Assembly (NCBI GenBank): GCA_016926805.1
Contig: JAFGNV010000047.1
Span: forward strand, 1-43,115
Origin: Anaerolineae bacterium
Lineage (GTDB): Bacteria; Chloroflexota; Anaerolineae; 4572-78; J111
Reading direction: 5' to 3'
Length of the DNA: 43,115 nt
The notes beneath the pieces are model-generated. The model saw nothing but the letters and a program-made list of their open reading frames with translations, ran no database searches and was not told the origin of the DNA. Of this stretch, positions 15,562 through 23,547 are shown in pieces. Position 1 is the stretch's first letter. Each line of letters opens with the position of its first letter. The position numbers were made by a program, and so were the translations under genes.

Positions 15562-17154
15562 ATGTCGTCGGACATTATTTTTGTATTAATTGCATTATTG
15601 GGATTACTTATATTACTGGTTGGGATTGTGGCTTTACTGCTATGGCGACGCGCTTCCCGCAGGCGTGCCCGGGAAAAGATGGCTTCTACCAGAAAGCGAT
15701 CCTCTGCCGGGCGACGACCGCCAGCAGCGTCGACGCCGCTGGCTCAGAAAACGGAACAGGCCGCGCCAACACCCACAACGCCGCCTGCCAGTGTTAGGCC
15801 AACTCCGGCAGGTGCGCCAACCGGTCCAACCCCATCCCCGTCGGTATCGGCCCCTGCGCCAGCAGCCGTCCCACCTGCTCCCGCTGCGCCCACCTCCCCC
15901 CTCCCATCGCCGCCCAGCATCAAGGGGGGCGATAAAATTCGGATTTTGATTGTTGATGACAACCCCGATACCCGCGAGAATGTCAGCCGGTTGCTTTATT
16001 TTGAAGATGATATGGATGTAATTGGCCAGGCCGTCAATGGACGGCACGGTATCGAGATGGCGATTAATCTGAAACCGCACATCGTGCTAATGGACATCAA
16101 CATGCCCGACATGGATGGGATTACGGCTACCGAGAAGATGTCGGTTGATGCGCCCTACAGCCAGGTGATTATCATGTCGGTGCAGGCCGAACAGCATTAC
16201 ATGAAGCGGGCGATGGCCGCCGGGGCCAGGGATTTTCAACCCAAACCTTTTACCGCCGACGAATTGATTAACTGCATCCATCGCGTTTACCAAATTGGCG
16301 TACCCATTTACCAAAAAATCGAGGCGGTGGAACGGGTTCAGGCAACCATGGCCCCCCAACAAAAAGTGAAAGCCTCGCTGGAAGATACCGATACGCCGGT
16401 GATTGTCGTATATAGCGCCAAAGGGGGCGCGGGCACGTCGGCGATTGCGGCCAATTTAGCTGCGGCCTTACAGCAAATTCAGGGTGACATTGTGTTGATG
16501 GACGCGGATTTACAGTTTGGCGATATTTCGGTTAATCTCAACCTCCGTCCAACGCGAACCATCAGCGATCTGGTCCACGATGATGCGCTTGACACAGAAT
16601 TGGTGCCGGAAGTGGTTTTGGCTCACGACTCTGGGTTAAAGGTACTGCTGGCCCCGCCTCAACCGCAGTTAGCCGACGCCATTATGCCCCCCATGGCCCG
16701 CGAAGTAATCAAGGCGCTCAAAGGCCAGTTTAAGGGGGTGGTTATTGATACCAGCAGCCAACTGAATGATCTTACGCTGAGTGTATTGGAAAGCGCCGAC
16801 TATATTTTAGTGGTGACGGCACCGGAGTTGCCGGCCATTAAGAGCGCCAAATTATTCCTGGAGCTGGCTGGCCAACTTGAATTTTCGCCTGAACAGTTGG
16901 GGGTGGTGGTCAATCGTACGCAACAGCCCGGCGGGGTGCGTACCGAGCAGATTGCCAAGGTATTAAAACTGCAACACATCTATACTATTCCCTACGACCC
17001 CCGAATTTATATGGCTACATACAAAGGAGCACTGGTTAATCAACAGGACGTTGGTGCGCCGTCGGCTCAGGCGATTGCGCGGCTGGCTCACGAGTTATGG
17101 CAAAAGCTGGCCCACGTTGAAGAGAAGATGATGCCAGTGGAGGAGGTAGCCTGA
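15562..17154 (+). CDS. Membrane-anchored receiver-domain/MinD-ParA-type ATPase (CpaE-like)
   Basis: A 530-residue fusion. Residues 4-28 are a transmembrane anchor, followed by a basic stretch and a Pro/Ala-rich linker (about 50-120). Residues 125-245 form a receiver domain with acidic pair Asp132/Asp133, phospho-acceptor Asp178 (LMDINMPDMDG) and Lys228 (QPKPF). Residues 278-515 form a CpaE-type ATPase with SAKGGAGTSAIAANLA (287-293 region), DADLQFGD and VIDTSSQLND. The P-loop reads KGGAGTS rather than KGGxGKT, as in other CpaE proteins. CpaE proteins position type IVc (tad) pilus assembly; no tad genes are in this window, so the role is inferred. The N-terminal membrane anchor is less usual. 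Confidence 0.88.
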   Translation: MSSDIIFVLIALLGLLILLVGIVALLLWRRASRRRAREKMASTRKRSSAGRRPPAASTPLAQKTEQAAPTPTTPPASVRPTPAGAPTGPTPSPSVSAPAPAAVPPAPAAPTSPLPSPPSIKGGDKIRILIVDDNPDTRENVSRLLYFEDDMDVIGQAVNGRHGIEMAINLKPHIVLMDINMPDMDGITATEKMSVDAPYSQVIIMSVQAEQHYMKRAMAAGARDFQPKPFTADELINCIHRVYQIGVPIYQKIEAVERVQATMAPQQKVKASLEDTDTPVIVVYSAKGGAGTSAIAANLAAALQQIQGDIVLMDADLQFGDISVNLNLRPTRTISDLVHDDALDTELVPEVVLAHDSGLKVLLAPPQPQLADAIMPPMAREVIKALKGQFKGVVIDTSSQLNDLTLSVLESADYILVVTAPELPAIKSAKLFLELAGQLEFSPEQLGVVVNRTQQPGGVRTEQIAKVLKLQHIYTIPYDPRIYMATYKGALVNQQDVGAPSAQAIARLAHELWQKLAHVEEKMMPVEEVA

Positions 17155-17300
17155 CATCTGTCTCTTCGGCGGCGGGATTGTCCCTTAATAGATATTCTTT
17201 CCCCAGTTTCAGATAAGCGTCTGGCAGGCCTCGATTTCATTGCCAGGATATAGTGGGTGTGATAAAATGGACAGTGGGACGCCGTGGGCTGGTGAGAATA

Positions 17301-17927
17301 ATGCCAAACAGAAAAACCAGGCTCAAAGCCATCATCTTTGACGTGGGCGGGGTGTTGATTCGCAGCCACAGCCGGGTCGGACGGGAGAAATGGGCGGCCC
17401 GGTTGGGCCTGGATAGCCGGGAGTTTGAAGATTTTGTCTTCAACGGTGAGTCAGGTCGACAGGTGCAACTGGGGCAGAAAACGTTCGAGGCCCACTGGCG
17501 CTGGTTGGGCCATCATTTTGGTTTGAATGAGGTTGACCTGGCCGAAATGCGTCGCGATTTTTTTGCCGGAGATGGGTTAGATGAGTCCCTGGTGGCCTAC
17601 ATCCAACGGTTGCGCCAGGCCGGTTATCGCACCGGCATTCTGAGCAACTTTGCCGACGACGCCCGCCGGGTGTGGACGGAGCAATATCCCTTTATTGAAC
17701 ATTTTGATGGTATTGTTGTCTCCTCGGAAGTGGGGTTAATGAAGCCGGACCCCAACATCTATCAATTGGCTGCGGAAAGGGTGGGGGTCAAGGTTGAACA
17801 AGCTCTATTTGTGGATGATTTTGCGCAAAATATCGAAGGGGCCAGGCAGGTCGGGATGCAGGTATTGCACTTTACCGATCCGGAATTGGCCCGGCAGCAA
17901 CTGGTCGCTATAACGGGTGTGACGTAA
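17301..17927 (+). CDS. HAD-superfamily hydrolase (subfamily IA, YihX-like)
   Basis: A 208-residue protein starting MPNRKTRLKAIIFDVGGVL. The ATG at 17301 is preceded by GGTGAG; an earlier in-frame start at 17253 gives a non-conserved extension. Motif I is IIFDVGGVL (nucleophile Asp14), motif II GILSNFADDA, motif III Lys in GLMKPDPNIYQLA, and motif IV VDDFAQNIEGA. The cap is the alpha-helical C1 type. Relatives dephosphorylate small sugar phosphates or act on haloacids, and the substrate is undetermined. A strong bidirectional terminator follows 23 nt after the stop. Confidence 0.87.
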   Translation: MPNRKTRLKAIIFDVGGVLIRSHSRVGREKWAARLGLDSREFEDFVFNGESGRQVQLGQKTFEAHWRWLGHHFGLNEVDLAEMRRDFFAGDGLDESLVAYIQRLRQAGYRTGILSNFADDARRVWTEQYPFIEHFDGIVVSSEVGLMKPDPNIYQLAAERVGVKVEQALFVDDFAQNIEGARQVGMQVLHFTDPELARQQLVAITGVT

Positions 17928-17950
17928 TTGGCCCGCATTTGCGGGTAATG

Positions 17951-17981
17951 AAAAAGGTCTGGTTTAAAGCCAGACCTTTTT
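17951..17981. terminator. Bidirectional Rho-independent terminator
   Basis: AAAAAGGTCTGG (17951-17962), 7-nt loop, CCAGACCTTTTT (17970-17981). It serves the rightward HAD gene and the leftward tRNA gene. Confidence 0.93.
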
Positions 17982-17983
17982 TG

Positions 17984-18057
17984 TGGGCGGTACAAGACTT
18001 GAACTTGTGGCCTCCACGATGTCAACGTGGCGCTCTAACCAACTGAGCTAACCGCCC
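17984..18057 (-). tRNA. tRNA-Val (anticodon GAC)
   Basis: The minus strand folds as a cloverleaf of 74 nt. The acceptor stem is GGGCGGT/ACCGCCC with discriminator A, the D-arm contains TAGCTCAGTTGGTTAGA, the anticodon stem is CCACG/CGTGG around loop TTGACAT (anticodon GAC), and the T-arm ends GTTCAAGTC. CCA is not encoded. It is transcribed from a promoter just upstream and ends in the shared terminator. Confidence 0.96.
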
Positions 18058-18071
18058 AGATGTCAAAAAAA

Positions 18072-18099
18072 ATTATACCATCGAATTTTAGAAGCGCAA
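18072..18099 (-). promoter_or_regulatory. Promoter of the tRNA-Val gene
   Basis: On the minus strand, TTGCGC (18094-18099), 16-bp spacer, perfect TATAAT (18072-18077), placing the transcript start a few bases before the tRNA 5' end at 18057. Confidence 0.75.
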
Positions 18100-18178
18100 A
18101 TCTTGATTCGGATGGCCCCCAAACTTTGGGAGATCAGGCTGTGGCCGGGTTGCCGGGGGCAGGATTACTTTTGTGCTA

Positions 18179-18208
18179 TTGAGTTTTACCCCTGGCTGCA
18201 TGGATAAT
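18179..18208 (+). promoter_or_regulatory. Probable promoter of the SCP2-like gene
   Basis: TTGAGT (18179-18184), 18-bp spacer, GATAAT (18203-18208), about 35 bp before the start codon at 18244, with GGAGG between. Confidence 0.5.
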
Positions 18209-18243
18209 CGAATTGTTAAGATACTACCCCGGAGGGACTCTCT

Positions 18244-18660
18244 ATGTCAGGTGCAATCCCTTTTGCCACCGATGCCTGGATCAAGCGTTTAGGTGAGGCA
18301 TGCAACAATAGCCAAATCTATCTCGATGCAGCCAGAAATTGGGAAGGCGATGTCTATTTGGTGGTCGAGGCTGAAGGTCGATTAGAAAAAACCATATATA
18401 TGTACATCGACCTTTATCACGGCGAATGTCGCCGGGCGTTGGCGATTGAAGATCCCTCCACCTTCACCCCCGAATTTTGGATTAGCGGCCCGGTGAGCGC
18501 CTGGAAAGAAGTGACCGCTAAAAAGATAGACCCTCTGAAGGCTATCCTCACCCGAAAGCTGGCTCTCAAAGGAAATATCGCCAAAATCATGCGTTATGCC
18601 AAAGCCACCCAGGCGTTGGTTGATTGCTCCACAAGTTTTGATACAGAATTTCCCCTGTAA
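18244..18660 (+). CDS. SCP2 sterol-binding-domain-like protein
   Basis: A 138-residue protein that fits a single SCP2-like fold: an N-terminal helix, strands around GDVYLVVEAEGRLEKTIYMYIDLY, an FWISGPVSAWKEV segment matching the G-x-x-x-x-W core of the family, and DPLKAILTRKLALKGNIAKIMRYA, which matches the conserved G-K-x-x-x-x-G-D/N-hydrophobic helix. Such proteins bind lipids or acyl chains, or act as small accessory domains. The ligand is unknown. A GGAGG site precedes the ATG. It is convergent with the pterin dehydratase gene, with 2 nt between the stops. Confidence 0.7.
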   Translation: MSGAIPFATDAWIKRLGEACNNSQIYLDAARNWEGDVYLVVEAEGRLEKTIYMYIDLYHGECRRALAIEDPSTFTPEFWISGPVSAWKEVTAKKIDPLKAILTRKLALKGNIAKIMRYAKATQALVDCSTSFDTEFPL

Positions 18661-18662
18661 CT

Positions 18663-18962
18663 TCAAATTATCATCGAAGCCAACACCGTATTGATCTTTT
18701 GCGCCAGTTCGACATCTCGTTGGCTGATCCCTCCCGCCTCGTGGGTGGTCAGGTCAATAGTTACCTGGCTATAAACATTACTCCATTCAGGGTGGTGATC
18801 TGCTCTTTCTGCCAGGATAGCCACCTGGGTCATAAAGCCCCAAGCCTGGACAAAGTTCTTGAATTTTAGCTGCCGGTGTAGTTTGCCCTCTTTTAGTTCC
18901 CAGCCAGGTAATTTTGCCAGGCTGAGCCGGACTTGTTCGGTCGTCATTTTTTCGACGTTCAT
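18663..18962 (-). CDS. phhB: 4a-hydroxytetrahydrobiopterin (pterin-4a-carbinolamine) dehydratase
   Basis: A 99-residue enzyme that dehydrates 4a-hydroxy-tetrahydropterin, recycling the cofactor of aromatic amino acid hydroxylases or assisting molybdopterin metabolism. The active-site stretch ADHHPEWSNVYSQV and the C-terminal LTTHEAGGISQRDVELA carry the conserved His residues and the T-H-x-x-G-G motif. Length is normal. AAGGAGG lies upstream of the ATG. No aromatic hydroxylase gene is nearby. Its leader carries a 37-bp inverted-repeat insertion, described separately. Confidence 0.95.
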   Translation of the reverse strand: MNVEKMTTEQVRLSLAKLPGWELKEGKLHRQLKFKNFVQAWGFMTQVAILAERADHHPEWSNVYSQVTIDLTTHEAGGISQRDVELAQKINTVLASMII

Positions 18963-18984
18963 AAAAAAACCTCCTTATCAATAC

Positions 18985-19021
18985 GGGTCTGTCCCAAATT
19001 CCTGGAATTTGAGACACACCC
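18985..19021. mobile_element. Miniature inverted-repeat insertion, 37 bp, with 8-bp target duplication
   Basis: GGGTCTGTCCCAAATTCC then TGGAATTTGAGACACACCC forms an almost complete hairpin. The identical octamer ATCAATAC flanks it at 18977-18984 and 19022-19029. Ends match the elements at 21537-21616 and 39906-39993. It lies in the leader of phhB, between the predicted start of transcription and the ribosome site. Confidence 0.8.
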
Positions 19022-19033
19022 ATCAATACCGAC

Positions 19034-19061
19034 ACTATAACAGTTTCAAAGTTGAAGTCAA
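19034..19061 (-). promoter_or_regulatory. Promoter of phhB
   Basis: On the minus strand, TTGACT (19056-19061), 16-bp spacer, TATAGT (19034-19039), predicting initiation near 19027, at the edge of the 37-bp insertion. The -35 is part of an inverted repeat GTTGAAGTCAA (19051-19061) / TTGACTTCGAC (19087-19097) that could bind a regulator of the two divergent promoters. Confidence 0.6.
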
Positions 19062-19111
19062 GCCGTTTCCGGTTTTTGGTTCCGTTTTGACTTCGACTTT
19101 TTTCAATCTGC

Positions 19112-19140
19112 TTGACAATCAATCCATCTTCCGGTATCGT
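19112..19140 (+). promoter_or_regulatory. Promoter of the metallophosphoesterase-thioesterase pair
   Basis: Perfect TTGACA (19112-19117), 17-bp spacer, TATCGT (19135-19140), 28 bp before the ATG at 19169; GGAGGA lies between. Confidence 0.7.
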
Positions 19141-19168
19141 TAGCGTAATCGGATGAAGGAGGACAGAA

Positions 19169-20560
19169 ATGCTCGTCATTATCAGCGACTTGCATCTAAC
19201 GGATGGCACGTCTGGGGAAACGATCAACGAAAGCGCGTTTCGCGTATTCGCCAATCGTCTCCGAGATTTGGCCTACGATGCCTCGTGGCGGGCCAACGGC
19301 AGTTACAAACCCCTTGAACATTTGGACCTGATTTTGCTGGGGGATATTCTCGACGCGCTTCGTTCCACTTGCTGGCTGGCCGAGACCGAAGGCACTCCCG
19401 GCTTTACCAGGCCCTGGGACACTGATCCTCATCGCCCGGCCTTTGTCGATAAAATCGACGCCATTACCGGGGCCATTCTGCAAAACAATGCTGCTTCCCT
19501 TAAAATTCTGAAAAGTCTTACCAATGGCAAGACAATTACCCTGCCACCGGCCTCACGAGCCGGAAGACCGGCTCGGGTGGGCTGGCAACCGGAAGCCCGT
19601 GGTCGGGTGCCGGTTGAAGTTAGCCTTCATTATATGGTGGGCAACCATGATTGGTTTTATCACTTGCCCGGGCCGGCTCACCAGCGCATCCGGCAGAAAA
19701 TTGTCACGGCGCTGGGTTTGGCTCATCCTGCTGTCCAACCTTTTCCCCACGATCTGAGCGAGTCGGCCACCCTCCAAAACATTTGTGAAACTCATCAGGT
19801 GTTTGCCCGTCATGGCGATATTTTTGACCCCTACAGCTACGAAGAAAAAGCCGGGCGCGATGCGTCTTCGCTTTGTGATGCGTTGGTGGTGGAGTTGTTG
19901 AATCGTTTCCCTCGTGAGGTCAGGCTCAATATGGAGCATGAATTGCCCCCGGTTTGCCTGGAGGGTTTGAATGAATTGGATAACGTGCGGCCGATGCTGG
20001 TGATGCCGGTGTGGCTCAATAGCCTGTTACGTCGCACCTGTACTGAGGCCAAACAAATAGCAAAGGTGAAAGACATTTGGGATGGTCTGGTTGATGATTT
20101 TCTGGACATCCCCTTTGTGCAGCAACACAATACTATAAGCCTGTTTGATGAGGTTGATCATCTCAGGATAGCTTTGAAATTCTCCAAGGGTGTATCGCTG
20201 CATACAGTCAGCCGCTTGATGAGTTGGATCGGCAAGGAAATCGACAGCGATACGTTGACGTATTATCGAACCGCGTTGACGGAACCGGCCCTTAAGAATC
20301 AGACGGCCCGTTTCATTGTGCACGGCCATACCCATCACTATGAAATTGTGCCTCTGGATACCACATTAATCCAGGGAGAGGCTTTCAACCAGATGTACCT
20401 GAACACCGGTACCTGGCGCCGGGTGCATGAATTGGCCAAGGTCAACCCTGAAGAAGAAGAATTTATGGGGTATCACGTGATGGCCTATTTTGCCTTCTTT
20501 AAGGATGACGAACGCGGTGGGCGGCCATTTGAGGCATGGTCAGGGGCGTTGGGAGTTTAG
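19169..20560 (+). CDS. Calcineurin-like metallophosphoesterase
   Basis: A 463-residue two-metal phosphoesterase. All canonical motifs are present: ISDLHL near residue 6, LILLGDILDA near 55, MVGNHDWFYHL near 155, ARHGDIFDP near 215 and IVHGHTHHYE near 375. The long segments between GNHD and GHTH (about 200 residues) are a large helical insertion not seen in small phosphodiesterases. There is no signal peptide, so it is probably cytoplasmic. The substrate could be a nucleotide, a phosphoprotein or nucleic acid and cannot be told from sequence. It abuts the thioesterase gene, suggesting co-transcription. Confidence 0.85.
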   Translation: MLVIISDLHLTDGTSGETINESAFRVFANRLRDLAYDASWRANGSYKPLEHLDLILLGDILDALRSTCWLAETEGTPGFTRPWDTDPHRPAFVDKIDAITGAILQNNAASLKILKSLTNGKTITLPPASRAGRPARVGWQPEARGRVPVEVSLHYMVGNHDWFYHLPGPAHQRIRQKIVTALGLAHPAVQPFPHDLSESATLQNICETHQVFARHGDIFDPYSYEEKAGRDASSLCDALVVELLNRFPREVRLNMEHELPPVCLEGLNELDNVRPMLVMPVWLNSLLRRTCTEAKQIAKVKDIWDGLVDDFLDIPFVQQHNTISLFDEVDHLRIALKFSKGVSLHTVSRLMSWIGKEIDSDTLTYYRTALTEPALKNQTARFIVHGHTHHYEIVPLDTTLIQGEAFNQMYLNTGTWRRVHELAKVNPEEEEFMGYHVMAYFAFFKDDERGGRPFEAWSGALGV

Positions 20561-20563
20561 GTG

Positions 20564-21022
20564 ATGGCAGGCAAACGAGGCAAAGATAGTCGGGTGACCC
20601 TGAGCCAATTAATGCTGCCTCACCATGCCAACCCAACGGGTAATGTTCACGGTGGCGAAGTAATGAGACTGGTCGATGAAGCAGCGGCCCTGTGTGCTAT
20701 GCGTCACGCCCAACATCAGGTGGTGACGGTGGCCATTGACTCGATGACCTTCCACTCGCCGGTGCACGTGGGTGATTTGGTTACCTTTACGGCCAATCTT
20801 AACTGGGTTGGACGGACTTCAATGGAAGTGGAGGTGCAGGTTACCGCCGAAAATCCACTTACCGGTGAGTGTACCCACACCAATACCGCTTTTCTGGTTT
20901 TTGTGGCTTTGGATCATGAGGGACGGCCGACGCAAGTTCCCCCACTAATTCTGAAGACAGATGAGGAGCGCCATCGCTGGACCAAGGCCGAAGCCCGCCA
21001 GCAACGTCGGCTGAAACGCTAG
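20564..21022 (+). CDS. Acyl-CoA thioesterase, hotdog fold (YciA/BFIT type)
   Basis: A 152-residue hotdog protein with LPHHANPTGNVHGGEVMRLVDEAAALCA, the conserved N-x-x-G-x-x-x-G-G segment with its Asp/Glu pair, and SMTFHSPVHVGDLVTFTANL. It hydrolyses acyl-CoA thioesters, with chain length undefined. A GTG at 20561 immediately precedes the ATG at 20564; either could start, and the GGGAG-TTTAG end of the preceding gene may provide the ribosome site. The C-terminal basic tail (KAEARQQRRLKR) is typical. Confidence 0.9.
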   Translation: MAGKRGKDSRVTLSQLMLPHHANPTGNVHGGEVMRLVDEAAALCAMRHAQHQVVTVAIDSMTFHSPVHVGDLVTFTANLNWVGRTSMEVEVQVTAENPLTGECTHTNTAFLVFVALDHEGRPTQVPPLILKTDEERHRWTKAEARQQRRLKR

Positions 21023-21039
21023 ATTTAGGTTTTCCCTGC

Positions 21040-21264
21040 TCAACAACAGATCGACTTGAGCGAGTTCTGGTTGGTGACGCGGTGGTGATATTCCACACTG
21101 GCCTGGGAGGCTATCTGGGCCATCGGAAAATAATCACGGGGGGATAGCGCCCCGGCGGCTTGCCAGTGACCGGGATCGACACAGCGGCTACCGGCAAATT
21201 CAGCCAGGGTGGTCAGGTAATAGCCGCAAATAGGGCAGCGGTCGGGTTTGTTGGTGGCGATCAT
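21040..21264 (-). CDS. Small zinc-ribbon-like protein of unknown function
   Basis: A 74-residue protein with DRCPICGYYLTTL (CxxC), then GSRCVDPGHW with a third Cys and a His that could complete a zinc site, then a helix, and a terminal Cys-Cys. The start is well supported by AGGAGG before the ATG at 21264. It is convergent with the thioesterase gene. I do not recognise a characterised family. The metal-site pattern and the strong ribosome site argue that it is real. Confidence 0.6.
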   Translation of the reverse strand: MIATNKPDRCPICGYYLTTLAEFAGSRCVDPGHWQAAGALSPRDYFPMAQIASQASVEYHHRVTNQNSLKSICC

Positions 21265-21536
21265 GATTATGATTCCTCCTCTATTGGATGCAAAACAGAG
21301 TGCCTTGTTAACCTCAATATACGCTATTTGTTTTAGTAAGTCATAAAAATAAACTTATAAAACGGTTAGAATTACGTTGCCGGTTAACAACAGGCAAAAT
21401 CAGCTATTCCCGTCAGATACGTCAGAAGAAAGCGGCATTTTCCTGCTTGACTGGCAGATTTAAGATTACGGCCAAAATCATCTCAGGTTGGTGATGATGT
21501 TCAGTAACGCTTGCTCAATTGAAGTTACTACTACCA

Positions 21537-21616
21537 GGGTCTGTCCCAATTTTTAGGCCATAGGGTAGGGACAGGACAATGTCCTGTCCCTACCGCCAAA
21601 ATTTTGGGACGCACCC
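21537..21616. mobile_element. Miniature inverted-repeat element (80 bp) with a REP palindrome inside and 8-bp target duplication
   Basis: Ends are GGGTCTGTCCCAATTTTTAGG and CCAAAATTTTGGGACGCACC-C. TACTACCA flanks it directly at 21529-21536 and 21617-21624 (a 9-bp match if the preceding C is counted). The centre, 21564-21594, is a perfect RAYT-type REP palindrome (GGTAGGGACAGGAC-AAT-complement). Confidence 0.78.
21564..21594. repeat. REP palindrome nested in a miniature element
   Basis: Perfect 14-bp arms, centre AAT. Apart from the centre triplet it matches the palindrome next to the RAYT gene at 8454-8482, showing dispersal of this family over at least 13 kb. Confidence 0.9.
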
Positions 21617-21728
21617 TACTACCAAGCAAGGAGGCCGCAATACCTGTTGTATGGCTTGCTTCTGTTGTTGTTTGGATTCCAAATGGGGGGTAACTCGACG
21701 GGGCGTTAGTCTTTTGACATAATAGGAG

Positions 21729-23234
21729 TTATTTCTCCGGGGGTGTCCAGTAAGCCAGACCGGACACAATTTTTACCGGGGTGCCGATGTCTACCCAATT
21801 GTAGAGGGTCGCCGCATCGGTATCGCTCAGGATGATGCAGCCGTAAGAAACGCGCTGGCCCAAAAAACCATCCCAGAGTTTGTAGCCGGTGTGTTTGACA
21901 ATAGGCAGGGCGTGAATGCCGTTTTCCAGGGGACCCGACCAGTAAATTCCCATCCAGTACGGCATATCCAGATTCCAGGTGCTGGCGTAAGCCACTTCTA
22001 TTTTATCGAGAATCTCAAACTCGCCGATGGCGGTGTCGCGGCCTGGCTCTCCTGTGGAAACCACAAAATCAAAGACCAGTTTGCCATCTTCGAAAACCTG
22101 CATGCGCTGTTCGGCAATGCCCACCACAATAATCCTATCGTTGGAAGGAGCAGGAACGGGTGTAACCAGCGGCGTTTGCGGGGCCAGGGCAAATTCTATT
22201 TCGGCAATCTGTCGGTATGGCTCATTCAGATCCGGGCGCAGAGCAATGGCGGCTTCGAAGGCTGCTCTGGCTCCAGATAATTCGTTGGCGGCCTGCAAGG
22301 CCAATCCATGGTTGTAATAGGCGCTGAACAACAAATCCCTGATATTGGTATAAGCTTTGTCCTCGGCTTGCACGGCCTCCAGGGCCGCAATCGACTCCTG
22401 CCACTGGCCGGTTTGATAATGTTGAATACCCGCCAGATAATGCCGGGCCATCTGTAATTCCTGTTGAACCTGGGCATGTTGGGGGCTGAGTGCCAACGCC
22501 TGCTCAAACTCGAGCAGCGCTTCTTCGACAAATCCTTTGTGGCGTAGCATCAAGCCATGTTGGAGATAGGCGTGGGCAAGCTGCGCTTTGATTGACGCGG
22601 AGTCTGGCTCAAGTTGCTGATACTCCTGCAAAATAGCAATGGCCTGAGGCCAATCTCTGGCAGCTATTGCCTCATTCAATAGAGAGGGATTATCCCCGGA
22701 TACCCGATTTGACCCTTTGCTGCCATTCTGTTGGGCCTGGACCGTTGTATTCACCTGAAAGGCCAACCCCACAAACAGAACTATCAAACCCGCCACAATC
22801 ACCGCAATCATCACCCCAAAAACAAAAGAATTAATCGATCTGGCCACCTCTTCGGTTTGCGGCGTTGGCCCTGGAAGTGAAACCGCGGGTGGTGTAGACG
22901 GGGCAGGGGGCGTGATGACCACTTTACTCTCTTGGGTAGAAGGTTGCGTGGCAAAGTGATGAGCCAACCACTGTTCAGCCTGAATCAGACTCGGGTGGAC
23001 CGGGTTGATCTTTCGGGCCTGGGCCAGGGCTGTTTCAGCCTCGGCCTTGTCTGTTGCTACCGCCGACAGCCACAACCAGGCGGCCTGATTGACCGGTTGC
23101 AAGGCAACAACCTTGCGCAGCAGATCACGTGCTTCAAGCTTGTGCCCGGCTCTGGCCAGGTTGATGGCATATTCTAATCTGGCCGCGGGTGGGGTGGGCC
23201 GAGTCTGGTCGTTGGTTTGGATCACGTTTTTCAC
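21729..23234 (-). CDS. Membrane-anchored TPR protein with C-terminal L,D-transpeptidase (YkuD) domain
   Basis: A 501-residue cell-envelope protein. Residues 17-95 are TPR-like helices (cytoplasmic), 136-159 a transmembrane helix, 195-355 further TPR units outside, and 370-495 a YkuD domain that crosslinks or modifies peptidoglycan. Its motif is His441 in GIHALPIVKHTG and Cys466 in GQRVSYGCIILSD. The residue usually written as His in SHGC is Tyr464 here, as occurs in a subgroup of these enzymes. The short D-A-A-T-L-Y-N-W-V region and GTPVKIV end are typical. The TPR flanks suggest docking to a partner. Peptidoglycan in this group is often atypical, so the exact substrate is uncertain. Confidence 0.88.
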   Translation of the reverse strand: MKNVIQTNDQTRPTPPAARLEYAINLARAGHKLEARDLLRKVVALQPVNQAAWLWLSAVATDKAEAETALAQARKINPVHPSLIQAEQWLAHHFATQPSTQESKVVITPPAPSTPPAVSLPGPTPQTEEVARSINSFVFGVMIAVIVAGLIVLFVGLAFQVNTTVQAQQNGSKGSNRVSGDNPSLLNEAIAARDWPQAIAILQEYQQLEPDSASIKAQLAHAYLQHGLMLRHKGFVEEALLEFEQALALSPQHAQVQQELQMARHYLAGIQHYQTGQWQESIAALEAVQAEDKAYTNIRDLLFSAYYNHGLALQAANELSGARAAFEAAIALRPDLNEPYRQIAEIEFALAPQTPLVTPVPAPSNDRIIVVGIAEQRMQVFEDGKLVFDFVVSTGEPGRDTAIGEFEILDKIEVAYASTWNLDMPYWMGIYWSGPLENGIHALPIVKHTGYKLWDGFLGQRVSYGCIILSDTDAATLYNWVDIGTPVKIVSGLAYWTPPEK

Positions 23235-23547
23235 AAGTTAAAAAGGGTAACGTAATTATAGTCAAAATTAAGTTGATTTGCAATAGACATAATCTTTTGG
23301 GGGTATTTCCCCAATTTTAGGAGTTTGGGAAACACCAGGGAAGATTTAGGGGAGATACCTCCGCGCGCCCCGTCTGTTCCCAAAATTTGGAACAGTCTCA
23401 TCTTCAGGCGCAAGGTTAAGCCTTATGTACCATTGCTGAGAGTTTTGGGGGGGTGATATAATTGGAATGAGATATGGAATATGTTCCGTTTGATTGAGTC
23501 TTGTCGGGGCCGAACTTGATCGAGACCAAATCTGGTCGGCTAGAAAT
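23235..23547. other. Divergent intergenic region with a repeat relic and a promoter
   Basis: The 313-bp gap holds a relic of the miniature-element family: AATTTTAGGAG at 23313, then a GGGGAGATACCTCC core also seen at 39947-39957, then the hairpin CTGTTCC/GGAACAG near 23374-23395. Rightward promoter: TTGCTG (23433-23438), 18-bp spacer, TATAAT (23457-23462). Confidence 0.5.
23433..23462 (+). promoter_or_regulatory. Promoter of the cNMP-patatin gene
   Basis: TTGCTG, 18-bp spacer, perfect TATAAT, about 85 nt before the ATG at 23548. Confidence 0.55.

Larger units (their letters stand above)
21265..21728. other. Intergenic region with a nested miniature element
   Basis: This 464-bp gap is AT-rich near the small zinc-ribbon gene, where its promoter should lie, and contains the 80-bp inverted-repeat element at 21537-21616. 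I see no credible coding frame elsewhere in it. Confidence 0.55.

Noticed and set aside
17984-18057. tRNA-Val as an attachment site of an integrated element
   Set aside because: No integrase, no partial tRNA 3' duplication in the window, and the flanking genes look like core genes.
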